From NCBI GenBank assembly GCA_013823635.1, contig PNML01000006.1, forward strand, positions 1 to 64,000: a DNA stretch of 64,000 nucleotides, written 5' to 3'. The notes below the pieces were generated by a model. The model searched no databases, had not been told where the DNA came from, and saw nothing but the letters and a program-made list of their open reading frames with translations. Positions within the stretch are counted from its first letter, which is position 1. The number at the start of each line of letters is the position of its first letter. The translations under genes were made by a program, and so were the position numbers. The DNA comes from Polaromonas sp. Its GTDB lineage: Bacteria > Pseudomonadota > Gammaproteobacteria > Burkholderiales > Burkholderiaceae_C. Below, one piece after another: positions 43,126 to 51,421 of this stretch.

Positions 43126-44581
43126 AGTCGCTGACGAGGGTATTGACCAGTCGGCCAATGCCGTCGATCTCGGTCACCACTTCGTCGCCCGCGTTCACGT
43201 TCACCACGCCGTCGGGCGTGCCGGTCAGGATCACGTCGCCGGGTTGCAGCGTCATGAAGCCGCTGAGGTAGGCGATGAGGGCGGGGATGTCCGAAATCAG
43301 GTCAGCCGTGTTGCCTTGCTGGGTCACCACACCGTTGACCTGGGTGCGCAGCGCTAGGTGGTGCGGGTTGGGCACGGCCGAGGCAGGCACAAACCAGGGG
43401 CCGAGCACGGTGCAGCCGTCGCGGTTTTTGACGCGCAGGTTGGGGCGGTAGTAGTTTTCCAGGTAGTCGCGGATGGCGTAGTCGTTGGCCACGGTGTAGC
43501 CCGCCACGTACTGCATGGCCTCTTCGGGCCGCACGCTTTTGGCGGTGCGCCCAATGACCACGGCCAGCTCGCACTCGTAGTGCATGAAGGCCACGCCGTC
43601 GGGGCGGCGGGTCTGGCCCCGGTGGCCGATGACGGCGCTGGCGCTTTTCAAAAAAGCCAGGGGCTCGTCTTGCGTGGTGACGGTCAGTTCTTTGGACAAC
43701 TCTTTGACATGGTCGGCGTAGTTCAGGCCCAGCGCAATGACGGTGCCCACCTCGAACGGGGGCAGCCACACCACCTCCGCCTCGGCCAGCACACGGCCAT
43801 CGGCCAGTTGCACGCCGTGGGGGTGTTCGGTGGCGGTGTGGATGGCACCGCCGTAGGCCACCCGGGCTGTCTTGGCCACGCTGGCCGCATGGATGGGTTG
43901 GGCGCGGTTGCTTTCAGCGGCGGGCGCAGCTTCGGCCACCAGCGTGTGTTCCAACTGGCCTATGCCTTCAATGGTGATGCGCACCCGCTGCCCGGCGCGG
44001 GCACGCGGCGCACCGGCGGCCACGCCCACAGCCAGCACATCGCCGGGGTGCAGGGTCATGAACTCGGTCACGTCCGCCAGCAGTTGCGCCACGGGGCGGA
44101 TGAGCCCTGCCGTGCTGCTGCGGTGGACCACCTCACCATCCAACGCCACGGTGATGGCCAGGTTGTCCGGGTCAATGGTGTCATTCGCCACCACCTCGCC
44201 CATCGGACAAAACCCGTCGCGGCACTTGAAGCGCATGGATGGCCGGTACACGGCGGTGTGCGGCACGCTGATGTCGTTCATCACCACATAGCCCGCCACA
44301 AAGCTCAGGGCATTGGCCGCGCTGACGCGGCAGGCGGTGCGGCCAATGACCAGGCCCAGCGTGGCCCCCATTTCCAGCTCGGGCGCATCGGCTGGCACCA
44401 CCACGGCGTCCCCAGTTTGGGCCCAGGTGTTGCGGGGCTTGATGTACAGGATGGGCGCTTTGGGCGGGGCCTTGTAGGGCGCGGCGTGCACCTGTTCGCC
44501 CAAGGCGGCCAGGGCGTCGCGGTGGTTGAGCAGGGTGCCGTACACCGTGCCACGTGGCGGAGTGTGGGGGAGGGTATGCAT
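43109..44581 (-). CDS. hpaG: Bifunctional OPET decarboxylase / HHDD isomerase
   Basis: HpaG joins the two FAH-fold domains that decarboxylate 5-oxopent-3-ene-1,2,5-tricarboxylate and isomerise the product. The 490-residue protein has the duplicated structure. The first half has GFCPMGEVVAND, and the second has LGLNYADHVKELSKEL with CTVLGPWFVPAS, each with metal-binding acidic residues (for example HYECELAVVIGR). The start at 44581 lies behind a strong promoter with the 14-bp palindrome in its spacer. The last codons lie in the repeat at 43061-43125. Confidence 0.94.
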   Translation of the reverse strand: MHTLPHTPPRGTVYGTLLNHRDALAALGEQVHAAPYKAPPKAPILYIKPRNTWAQTGDAVVVPADAPELEMGATLGLVIGRTACRVSAANALSFVAGYVVMNDISVPHTAVYRPSMRFKCRDGFCPMGEVVANDTIDPDNLAITVALDGEVVHRSSTAGLIRPVAQLLADVTEFMTLHPGDVLAVGVAAGAPRARAGQRVRITIEGIGQLEHTLVAEAAPAAESNRAQPIHAASVAKTARVAYGGAIHTATEHPHGVQLADGRVLAEAEVVWLPPFEVGTVIALGLNYADHVKELSKELTVTTQDEPLAFLKSASAVIGHRGQTRRPDGVAFMHYECELAVVIGRTAKSVRPEEAMQYVAGYTVANDYAIRDYLENYYRPNLRVKNRDGCTVLGPWFVPASAVPNPHHLALRTQVNGVVTQQGNTADLISDIPALIAYLSGFMTLQPGDVILTGTPDGVVNVNAGDEVVTEIDGIGRLVNTLVSDSIFSV

Positions 44582-44615
44582 GCCGGGTGGGGGGATAATT
44601 GCTAATATGTGTGTA

Positions 44616-44644
44616 ATTTAATCACTCACATGTGAGTATGTCAA
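44616..44644 (-). promoter_or_regulatory. hpaG promoter with palindromic operator in its spacer
   Basis: On the minus strand TTGACA (44644-44639), 17 bases and TTAAAT (44621-44616) form a near-consensus sigma-70 promoter. The spacer contains a perfect 14-bp palindrome ACTCACATGTGAGT (44624-44637). A MarR-type dimer such as HpaR bound there would block RNA polymerase. The same site may control the divergent hpaR. Confidence 0.85.
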
Positions 44645-44703
44645 CGCATTGCGCATCAGGGTATTCCCGCTACAGTCCGTTCGAACTTTTACCGCCACAC
44701 GCC

Positions 44704-45207
44704 ATGACCAGCCCACTTCGGCACCGCAACCTGCCCCAGCTCATGCTCCAGTCGCGCGAGGCGCTGATGCAGCGTTTCCGCCCCATGCTCAACGACCACG
44801 GGGTGACCGAGCAGCAGTGGCGCATCCTGCGGGCGTTGTTGCAGGAAGACGGCCTGGAGCCGCGCCAGTTGTGCGAGCGCTGCCTGATCTCCAGCCCCAG
44901 CATTGCCGGTGTGCTGGCGCGCATGGAGGAGGCCGGCTTCATCCGGCGCGAGCGCATGGCGCATGACCAGCGCCGCGTCAGGGTCACGCTCACGCCCCAG
45001 GCACAGGCCATGGGCGACGCCATGGCGCCGCTGGTGGAGCAGCAATACGCCGAATTGGAAGCCCTGGTGGGCGTGGCCGCTTTGCAGCAGGTGTACGACG
45101 CGCTGGACACCTTGCTGCACAAGCTGGATGCGTCCGGCGGCACGGCGGCCGATGCCCTGCGGGAGGTTGACGACGCAGTGCTTGCCCCAACCCCATCCAG
45201 GCGTTGA
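44704..45207 (+). CDS. hpaR: Homoprotocatechuate degradation operon regulator
   Basis: This is a MarR-family repressor of 167 residues, expected to release DNA in the presence of pathway ligands. The winged helix-turn-helix covers about residues 33-95: TEQQWRILRALLQEDGLEP, then LISSPSIAGVLARMEEAGF and the wing DQRRVRVTLT. It is divergent from hpaG with 122 bases between, containing the operator. The ATG at 44704 is chosen by homology; earlier starts add 20 or so non-conserved residues. Confidence 0.92.
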   Translation: MTSPLRHRNLPQLMLQSREALMQRFRPMLNDHGVTEQQWRILRALLQEDGLEPRQLCERCLISSPSIAGVLARMEEAGFIRRERMAHDQRRVRVTLTPQAQAMGDAMAPLVEQQYAELEALVGVAALQQVYDALDTLLHKLDASGGTAADALREVDDAVLAPTPSRR

Positions 45208-45363
45208 ACCGACCTCACCCCATGAAGCGGTGGGTTCCTGGGCAAGTCGTGCCAGCGGCCATCGCTGGCTTGGCCCAGCGTTGACATCGGTGTAGCTGGC
45301 GTTGTCAGTCCACTGGGCACAACTGCGCCTGTATTTGTCTGACAATAAATAATATTTCAATTA

Positions 45364-45378
45364 ACTTGTAAACCAAGT
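45364..45378 (+). promoter_or_regulatory. ACTTG-N5-CAAGT operator-like site upstream of the first TctC-like gene
   Basis: ACTTGTAAACCAAGT has perfect 5-bp arms. It closely matches the site at 46478-46492, and the similarity continues 9 bases downstream (ACACTTTG versus AAACCTTTG). The GntR regulator at 48588 is the nearest candidate to bind it. Confidence 0.7.
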
Positions 45379-45479
45379 ACACTTTGTTTCGAACACTTGA
45401 TGGGTTGTAAGAGATGTGCTCACCGCACAAACAACTGCACGAGCATGTTCGACAGCAGCACACACAACGGAGACATTTC

Positions 45480-46445
45480 ATGCAACGCAGACACCTCATT
45501 GCCGCCTGCTTGGCGGTGGCCGTACCGCTGGGCGCATCCGCCCAAGCGGCCTTTCCCAGCAAGCCCATCAGCATCGTGGTGCCCGCCACGCCGGGTGGGG
45601 CCATCGACCTGACCGCGCGGCTGATTGGGGCCAAGGTGGGTGCCGCGTTCAACCAGGCGGTGTCCGTCGAAAACCTGGGCGGTGCCGGTGGCACCCTGGG
45701 CACCGACAAGGTGGCCAAGGCCGCGCCCGATGGTCACGCCATGGTGTTGGTGGCCAGCAGCCACGCCATCAACCCCAGTCTGTACAAAAAGCTGCCGTTT
45801 GACACGATCAAGAGCTTTGAGCCCGTGATGCACACGCACACCGTGCCACTCGTTTTGGTGGTCAGCAACGGCGTGCCCGCACGCACCCTGCCAGAGTTGA
45901 TTGCCTACCTCAAAGCCAACCCAGGCAAGCACAGCTTTGCTTCCAGTGGCAAGGGCGGCGCACCGCACATGTCGGGCGAACTGTTCAAGGCCATGGCTGG
46001 TGTGGACCTGATCCATGTGCCCTACAAGGGCAGCACCGCCGCGCACACCGACCTGATTGCAGGCCGCGTTGACTTGATGTTTGACACCGTGGCTGCCATT
46101 TCAGGGCAAGTCAAAGGTGGCAATGTGCGCGCTTTGGCCGTGACCACGGCAACGCGCTCAGGCGTTTTTCCCGATTTGCCCACCATGGCAGAGGCGGGCT
46201 TGAAAGGTTACGAAACCAGCACCTGGGGTGGCTTGTTGGCCCCAGCGGGCACGCCGAAAGAAGTGGTGGCCAAGCTCAACGCCGAAGCCAACAAGGCGCT
46301 GGCCGCCGCAGACACGCGCGAAAAATTGGCCGCAGCAGGCATAGAGCCCGCTGGTGGCACGCCCGCGCAATTTGCCGCTTTTATCCAGAGCGAAATGGCA
46401 CGCTGGGCCAAGGTCGCCAAAGCCGCGGGTCTTGAGCCCGAGTAA
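45480..46445 (+). CDS. TctC/Bug-type periplasmic binding protein (first)
   Basis: This is a secreted solute-binding protein of the Bug/TctC family (321 residues) that captures organic acids. The signal peptide is MQRRHLIAACLAVAVPLGASA. Motifs include VPATPGGAIDLTARLIG, NLGGAGGTLGTDKVA, PYKGSTAAHTDLIAG and LLAPAGTPKEVVAKL. No TctA/TctB membrane genes are nearby, as is usual for the numerous Bug proteins of Burkholderiales. It heads a cluster with a DapA-family enzyme. Confidence 0.92.
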   Translation: MQRRHLIAACLAVAVPLGASAQAAFPSKPISIVVPATPGGAIDLTARLIGAKVGAAFNQAVSVENLGGAGGTLGTDKVAKAAPDGHAMVLVASSHAINPSLYKKLPFDTIKSFEPVMHTHTVPLVLVVSNGVPARTLPELIAYLKANPGKHSFASSGKGGAPHMSGELFKAMAGVDLIHVPYKGSTAAHTDLIAGRVDLMFDTVAAISGQVKGGNVRALAVTTATRSGVFPDLPTMAEAGLKGYETSTWGGLLAPAGTPKEVVAKLNAEANKALAAADTREKLAAAGIEPAGGTPAQFAAFIQSEMARWAKVAKAAGLEPE

Positions 46446-46477
46446 GCCCCCCACCCTTAGGCTCCTTTTTTGTAACC

Positions 46478-46492
46478 ACTTGTCAGCCAAGT
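46478..46492 (+). promoter_or_regulatory. ACTTG-N5-CAAGT operator-like site upstream of the DapA-family gene
   Basis: ACTTGTCAGCCAAGT repeats the arms and most of the spacer of the site at 45364-45378. It lies 68 bases before the start of the DapA-family gene and 33 bases after the previous stop. Together with the other site it suggests a common regulator. Confidence 0.7.
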
Positions 46493-46559
46493 AAACCTTT
46501 GCAGTCTGTTCCAACGCGCGAAAGCCGTTGGGCGGCTGCCCACCACCCAAGGCCCCACG

Positions 46560-47495
46560 ATGAAAACCACCCCCGTCACGCCCGCAGACTTGGCCCGTTC
46601 GGTCATCGCCGTGCCCCCACTGGCGCGCCACGCCGATTACTCGCTCAACACCGATGCCAACCAAGCCCTGATTGCCAGCATGGAGGCGGGTGGCATTCGC
46701 AGCCTGATGTACGGCGGCAACGCCAACTTTTACCACCTGCCATTGGCCGACTACGCCTCGACGGTGGACTTTTTGGCCGATGCCGCAGGCGCCGACACCT
46801 GGCTGCTGCCTTCCGTCGGCCCCGACTACGGAAAAATGATGGACCAGGCCGCCGTTCTGAAAACCCGAGCCTTCCCCACGGCCATGCTGTTGCCCATGGC
46901 CTTTCCCTACACCGACGAGGGCCTGGGCATAGGCGTGCGCCGCTTCACCGATGCCCTGGGCAAGCCCGCGGTGCTTTACCTCAAGACCAACAACTACATC
47001 GCCCCCGCCACCTTGGCTTCGCTGATTGAGGAGGGTCGCATTGCCGCTGTGAAGTACGCCGTGGTGTTGGATGACCCCTTGAACGACCCCTACCTGCGTG
47101 CGTTGCTGGCAGCAGTGGACAGCCAGTACATCGTCAGCGGCATTGGCGAGCGCCCGGCCATCATCCACATGCGCGACTTTGGGCTGCGCAGTTTCACCAC
47201 CGGCTCTGGTGTGGTGGGGCCACGCGGTTCCATGGCGCTGCTGGCCCTGCTTAAAGCAGGCGACTACGCAGCCGCCGCCGAGATGCGCGAGCGCTACATC
47301 CCCTTGGAAGACCAGCGCGATGGCATCAGCCCCATCCGCGTGCTGCACGAGGCTGTGACCCTGTCTGGCATTGCCGACATGGGGCCGTTGCTGCCGCTGT
47401 TGACCGGGTTGACCGAGTCGCAACGGCAAACGCTGGCGCCCATCGCCCAGCACCTGCTGGCGCTGGATCAGGCACTGGCCACCGCCCAGGCCTGA
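46560..47495 (+). CDS. DapA-family aldolase/dehydratase
   Basis: The 311-residue TIM-barrel enzyme is of the N-acetylneuraminate lyase/DapA family. The Schiff-base Lys is in IAAVKYAVVLDD and the upstream Tyr region in AVLYLKTNNYIA. Next to a semialdehyde dehydrogenase of the alpha-ketoglutaric semialdehyde type, a likely role is a dehydratase acting on a keto-deoxy sugar acid, which gives alpha-ketoglutaric semialdehyde. The precise substrate is inference. Confidence 0.8.
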   Translation: MKTTPVTPADLARSVIAVPPLARHADYSLNTDANQALIASMEAGGIRSLMYGGNANFYHLPLADYASTVDFLADAAGADTWLLPSVGPDYGKMMDQAAVLKTRAFPTAMLLPMAFPYTDEGLGIGVRRFTDALGKPAVLYLKTNNYIAPATLASLIEEGRIAAVKYAVVLDDPLNDPYLRALLAAVDSQYIVSGIGERPAIIHMRDFGLRSFTTGSGVVGPRGSMALLALLKAGDYAAAAEMRERYIPLEDQRDGISPIRVLHEAVTLSGIADMGPLLPLLTGLTESQRQTLAPIAQHLLALDQALATAQA

Positions 47496-47544
47496 AGCCA
47501 CGCTTGCCCTTCACCACCCACAACAAACAGAGACAAACACCACC

Positions 47545-48522
47545 ATGACACTGCCGAACCTTTTTTTGCGCGCCCTGGGCGTGACCGCATTGACCTTGGC
47601 CGCGTGCAGCGCACTGGCCCAAACTTACCCCACCCGCACGGTCACCGTTGTGGTGCCGTTTTCGCCCGGCGGCGGCAGCGACACCGGTGCGCGCATGTTG
47701 GCGCAGAAGTTGTCTGAGAAGTGGGGGCAGTCCGTCATTGTGGAAAACAAGGCGGGTGCCGCTGGCATGGTGGGGGCCGACCACGTGTCCAAGGCCAAGC
47801 CAGATGGCTACACGCTGCTGGTGGGCAACATTGGCACCCAGGCCATCAACGGTTCGCTGTACAAAAAAATGGCTTACGACCCAGTGAATGGCTTTGCCCC
47901 CATCAGCCTGATTGCCGAGCTGCCGCTGGTCATGCTGGTGCACCCTTCTGTGCCCGCCAAAAACCCGCAGGAGCTGATTGCCCACGTCAAGGCCAACCCC
48001 GGCAAGGTGTCTTACAGCAGCTCGGGCGCGGGCAGCTCGCTGCACCTGGCGGCCGAGCTGTTTCAGGCGCAAAGCGGCACCCAGTTGCTGCACGTGCCCT
48101 ACAAGGGCAGTGGCGCGGCCATGGCCGATTTGTTGGCCGGGCACGTGAACATGTCGGTGACCACCGTGCTGGAGAGCTCTGCCCAGGTCAAATCGGGCAA
48201 GGTGCGGGCCATTGCACTCACGGGCGCCAGCCGCTCCAATGCTTTGCCCGATGTGCCTACGCTGGCCGAGTCTGGCTTGCCGGGCTTCAACTCCATCTCC
48301 TGGATAGGCCTGCTGGCTCCAGCGGGCACGCCCGATGCCCTGGTCGAAAAAATATCGGCCGACGTGCGCGAGGTCATGGCCAGCGACGAACTCAAGCGTC
48401 GCTTCGTCGAACAAGGCGCGGTGCCCGCTCCCAACACCCCCGCGCAATTCCGTGCGCTGATTGACAGCGACCGCAAACGCTACGCCCAAATCATTCACGA
48501 CAAGGGCATCACCAGCGAGTGA
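47545..48522 (+). CDS. TctC/Bug-type periplasmic binding protein (second)
   Basis: This is a second solute-binding protein of the Bug/TctC family (325 residues). The signal ends near AACSALA. Motifs are VVVPFSPGGGSDTGARMLA, AAGMVGADHVSKAKPDGYT and PYKGSGAAMADLLAGHV. It is homologous to, but clearly divergent from, the one at 45480. Having two binders in one cluster suggests that two related acids are taken up, or that one is a sensor for a membrane partner. No operator-like site was found immediately upstream. Confidence 0.92.
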   Translation: MTLPNLFLRALGVTALTLAACSALAQTYPTRTVTVVVPFSPGGGSDTGARMLAQKLSEKWGQSVIVENKAGAAGMVGADHVSKAKPDGYTLLVGNIGTQAINGSLYKKMAYDPVNGFAPISLIAELPLVMLVHPSVPAKNPQELIAHVKANPGKVSYSSSGAGSSLHLAAELFQAQSGTQLLHVPYKGSGAAMADLLAGHVNMSVTTVLESSAQVKSGKVRAIALTGASRSNALPDVPTLAESGLPGFNSISWIGLLAPAGTPDALVEKISADVREVMASDELKRRFVEQGAVPAPNTPAQFRALIDSDRKRYAQIIHDKGITSE

Positions 48523-48540
48523 ACGGAGCGTGAGGTGCGA

Positions 48541-48568
48541 GGCAAGGGTGTCATAGTTGTGCCTTGCC
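48541..48568 (+). promoter_or_regulatory. 7-bp inverted repeat before the GntR gene
   Basis: GGCAAGG (48541-48547) and CCTTGCC (48562-48568) are perfect arms separated by 14 bases. There is no T run, so it may be an operator for the GntR gene or a weak hairpin after the second TctC-like gene. Confidence 0.4.
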
Positions 48569-48587
48569 CACTCTCCCCACCGAAGCC

Positions 48588-49391
48588 ATGGCCCGCCGCG
48601 CAATGACCCAAACCCCGCCTGCAAGCACCCCTGTTACCGAGGCCGCTGGCGCCCCCCTTCAACCCGTTGACGACGGCCTGGCGCTGGTGCTGGAGCCCAG
48701 TCAGCGAGGCCGCTTGTCGGACCAGCTGTATGGCCAGGTGTTTGACCAAATCACCTCCGGCAAGCTCAAAGTGGGGGCACAGCTGCCTTCTGAAATGGAG
48801 ATATCGGAACGCTTTGGCGTGTCGCGCCCCGTGGTGCGCGAAGCCCTGATGCGCTTGCGCGCCGATGGGCTGATCACCTCGCACCAAGGTCTGGGCACCT
48901 TTGTCAGCCACCAGCCGCCCACCCGCGTCAAAACCTTGGCCAAGGCGCAAGACATTGCGTCTTACCTGCGGTGCCAGGAGGTGCGCATTGCCTTGGAGGG
49001 CGATGCCGCCCGCCTGGCTGCCGAACGCCACACCGCCGACCAATTCGCCGCTGTGTTGGCCGCCCATGAGGCCTTTGCCGAAGGGGTGCACAGCGGCAAG
49101 TTGTCGCCCGAGGCCGACTTGGCCTTTCACGCCTGCATTGCCGAAGCCAGCGGCAACGACTTTCACGCCAGCTTGCTGCAAAGCATTCACGAAGCCATGA
49201 CTGGCCTGATGCGCCTGACCCTGGGCCTGACCGGCACGGCCTCGCGCAAGCGGGCCTTGGCGGTGTTGGAAGAACACGTGGCCATTGTGGAGGCCATCCG
49301 TGCGCGCGATACCGACGGCGCACGCACCGCCATGCAGTTTCATTTGAGCCAGGCGCGCCGCCGCCTGGTGGACGGACGCAGGCAACGTTAG
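48588..49391 (+). CDS. GntR-family (FCD) transcriptional regulator
   Basis: This is a regulator of the FadR/FCD branch of GntR (267 residues). The N-terminal winged helix has LKVGAQLPSEMEISERFGVS and RPVVREALMRLRADGLI. The C-terminal helical FCD domain carries the effector pocket, with LEGDAARLAAERH and DLAFHACIAEASGN. Several starts are possible; 48588 was chosen as the first ATG after the inverted repeat. It probably controls the surrounding catabolic genes through the two matching ACTTG-N5-CAAGT sites. Confidence 0.92.
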   Translation: MARRAMTQTPPASTPVTEAAGAPLQPVDDGLALVLEPSQRGRLSDQLYGQVFDQITSGKLKVGAQLPSEMEISERFGVSRPVVREALMRLRADGLITSHQGLGTFVSHQPPTRVKTLAKAQDIASYLRCQEVRIALEGDAARLAAERHTADQFAAVLAAHEAFAEGVHSGKLSPEADLAFHACIAEASGNDFHASLLQSIHEAMTGLMRLTLGLTGTASRKRALAVLEEHVAIVEAIRARDTDGARTAMQFHLSQARRRLVDGRRQR

Positions 49392-49420
49392 CCAACCCCC
49401 ATTTTTTGAGAACCACACCC

Positions 49421-50845
49421 ATGCACCCACACCACAGCACGCCCGACAACATTCGCACCGCCTGCGCCGCCGCCCAGGCCGCTGCAGCCGACTTTGCCGC
49501 GCAGCCGCTGGCCAGCCGTGCAGCCCTGCTGCGTGCCTTGGCCAACGCGCTGGAGGCCCACCGCCAGCCGCTGGTGGCCCTGGCCGACCGTGAAACCGCG
49601 TTGGGCCCCGTGCGCTTGAACGGCGAACTGGATCGCACCTGCTTTCAACTGCGCGGCTTTGCCGAGCAGGTGGAGGCGGGTGCGGCCCAGCCTGTGCAAG
49701 ACGACCCGGCTGTCGCAGGTGCGCCCCCTGCTGGCCGCCCCCACCTGACCCGCGTGCACATGGCCCTGGGGCCGGTGGCCATGTTCGCGGCCAGCAACTT
49801 CCCCTTTGCCTTCAGCGTGCTGGGTGGCGACACCGCCGCAGCGCTGGCCGCCGGTTGCCCGGTGGTGGTCAAGGCCCACCCTGGCCACCCCCAGTTATCG
49901 CGCGATGTGTTCGCGTTGGCCGCTGACTGCCTGAACACGCTGGGGTTGAACCCCGGCGTGCTGCAACTGGTGCAAGGCGCAGGCATTGAGGTGGGCGTGG
50001 CGCTGGTGCGCGACCCCACCATTGAGGCCGTGGCCTTCACCGGCAGCCAGCGCGGTGGTGTGGCGCTGTGGCAAGAGGCCAATGCCCGCCCGCGCCCCAT
50101 TCCGTTTTATGGCGAGTTGGGTTCCATCAACCCCGTGGTGGCCTTGCCGTCGGCGTTGGCCACGCAAAGCCAGGCGTTGGCCACGGCGCTGGCCGCCAGC
50201 ATCACACTGGGTTGCGGGCAGTTTTGCACCAGCCCAGGCGTGCTGGTGGTGCACCACGACGACGCTGGCCAAGCCTTTGTGCGCCAGTTGGCCGAAGCGC
50301 TGACCCTGAGCCGGCCCCACGCCATGCTGCACAGCGGCATTCGGGCTGGGTTTGACGCTGGCGTGGCGCGGCTGCAAAGCCGGGGTGGCGTGACCACGGT
50401 GCTGGCCGCCCCGGCCCGTGAGCCGTCACCCGGTGCCCATTTGTTTGCCACCGAAGCAGCCACCTTTGTGGCCGATGCCGTGCTGCAAGAGGAGGTGTTT
50501 GGCCCCGCCTGCTTGGTGGTTTGGGTGCGCGACCTGGACGAAACCTTGCAAGTGCTTCAAGCCGTGCGGGGCAGCCTGACGGCCACGCTGTGGGGTGCCG
50601 ATGCCGACACCGCCGACAACCGCCGTTTGGTGCGTGCGGCGCAGGCCATGGCTGGCCGGGTGCTGTTTGCAGGCTTGCCCACCGGCGTGGCCGTGACGGC
50701 GGCACAGCAACATGGCGGGCCGTGGCCCTCGTCCACCCACGCCTTCAGCACCAGCGTGGGCTACGCGGCACTGGCGCGCTTTCTGCGCCCCGTGGCATTG
50801 CAAGACGCACCCGAATGGTTGCTGCAAGCCAAGGGCCAAGCCTGA
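49421..50845 (+). CDS. Aldehyde dehydrogenase, alpha-ketoglutaric semialdehyde dehydrogenase type
   Basis: The 474-residue NAD(P)-dependent aldehyde dehydrogenase has the nucleotide/substrate motif ASNFPFAFSVLGGDTA, then VVKAHPGHP and FTGSQRGGVAL. The general base region is FYGELGSINPVVALP and the catalytic Cys is in LGCGQFCTSPGVL. It best resembles the 2,5-dioxovalerate dehydrogenase group. With the DapA-family enzyme it can complete a route from sugar acids to alpha-ketoglutarate. Confidence 0.88.
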   Translation: MHPHHSTPDNIRTACAAAQAAAADFAAQPLASRAALLRALANALEAHRQPLVALADRETALGPVRLNGELDRTCFQLRGFAEQVEAGAAQPVQDDPAVAGAPPAGRPHLTRVHMALGPVAMFAASNFPFAFSVLGGDTAAALAAGCPVVVKAHPGHPQLSRDVFALAADCLNTLGLNPGVLQLVQGAGIEVGVALVRDPTIEAVAFTGSQRGGVALWQEANARPRPIPFYGELGSINPVVALPSALATQSQALATALAASITLGCGQFCTSPGVLVVHHDDAGQAFVRQLAEALTLSRPHAMLHSGIRAGFDAGVARLQSRGGVTTVLAAPAREPSPGAHLFATEAATFVADAVLQEEVFGPACLVVWVRDLDETLQVLQAVRGSLTATLWGADADTADNRRLVRAAQAMAGRVLFAGLPTGVAVTAAQQHGGPWPSSTHAFSTSVGYAALARFLRPVALQDAPEWLLQAKGQA

Positions 50846-50937
50846 GCCAGGGCCCGTGCCTGGTGCGTGATCCGGTGTCTGACGCAGGCGCGTTGAGCGC
50901 AGCCTGGGCACCACTGTGGGGCTGATCGGCCAGTGGT

Positions 50938-51348
50938 TCAGGTCTTCTTTTTCAGCTTGTCCCAGTCGCGCAGGGTTTGTTGCAAGCGGTTTTTGGCGTT
51001 GGTGTGGGCGGTGCTGAAAACTTGGGTCATCCGCACCCGCAAGTCGGCAGCGGGGGCAGGCGCCCCGGCGGCCTTCAGGTGGTCAATCACCAGCATCACG
51101 GTTTGGAAGCTCCCGGATTCGGCCGCGACCTTCAGCATGCCCTGGCCACCGGCGGTGGTGTCCAGCACGTTGGCGCCGTGGTCCAGCAGGTACTGAACCA
51201 GCCCCTGCTTGCCTTGCGCGCAGGCCCAGTGCAGCGGGACCAGTCCATCGGCCAGGCGGGCGTTGAAGTCGGCACCGGGGGCCAGGTCTTCGGGGGCCAG
51301 TGGCCAGCCCGAAGCCTTGATCATTTGCTGTGTTTTCCAGTCGGTCAT
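50938..51348 (-). CDS. Ankyrin-like protein, paralogue of the one at 26799
   Basis: The 136-residue protein is closely similar to the ankyrin-like protein at 26799-27227. It has the same start (TDWKTQQMIKASGWPLAPED), the same ankyrin unit (DGLVPLHWACAQGKQGLVQYLLDHGANVL) and the same end (HTNAKNRLQQTLRDWDKLKKK). It borders the chr cluster, while the other copy borders the ars cluster. The function is unknown. Part of a proposed duplicated unit. Confidence 0.8.
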   Translation of the reverse strand: MTDWKTQQMIKASGWPLAPEDLAPGADFNARLADGLVPLHWACAQGKQGLVQYLLDHGANVLDTTAGGQGMLKVAAESGSFQTVMLVIDHLKAAGAPAPAADLRVRMTQVFSTAHTNAKNRLQQTLRDWDKLKKKT

Positions 51349-51367
51349 GGGCTGTGGTGTGTGGGGG

Positions 51368-51399
51368 AGGGCGCATGGTACCTGCCTGGCGTGCGCCCT
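51368..51399 (-). other. 8-bp hairpin between the chr operon and the ankyrin gene
   Basis: AGGGCGCA (51368-51375) and TGCGCCCT (51392-51399) are perfect arms with a 16-base loop. On the minus strand it lies 23 bases past the end of the chr operon. There is no T run, so it may be a structure that slows polymerase or protects the mRNA end. Confidence 0.35.
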
Positions 51400-51421
51400 C
51401 ATGGTGGGCCCGCCGGTGGGA

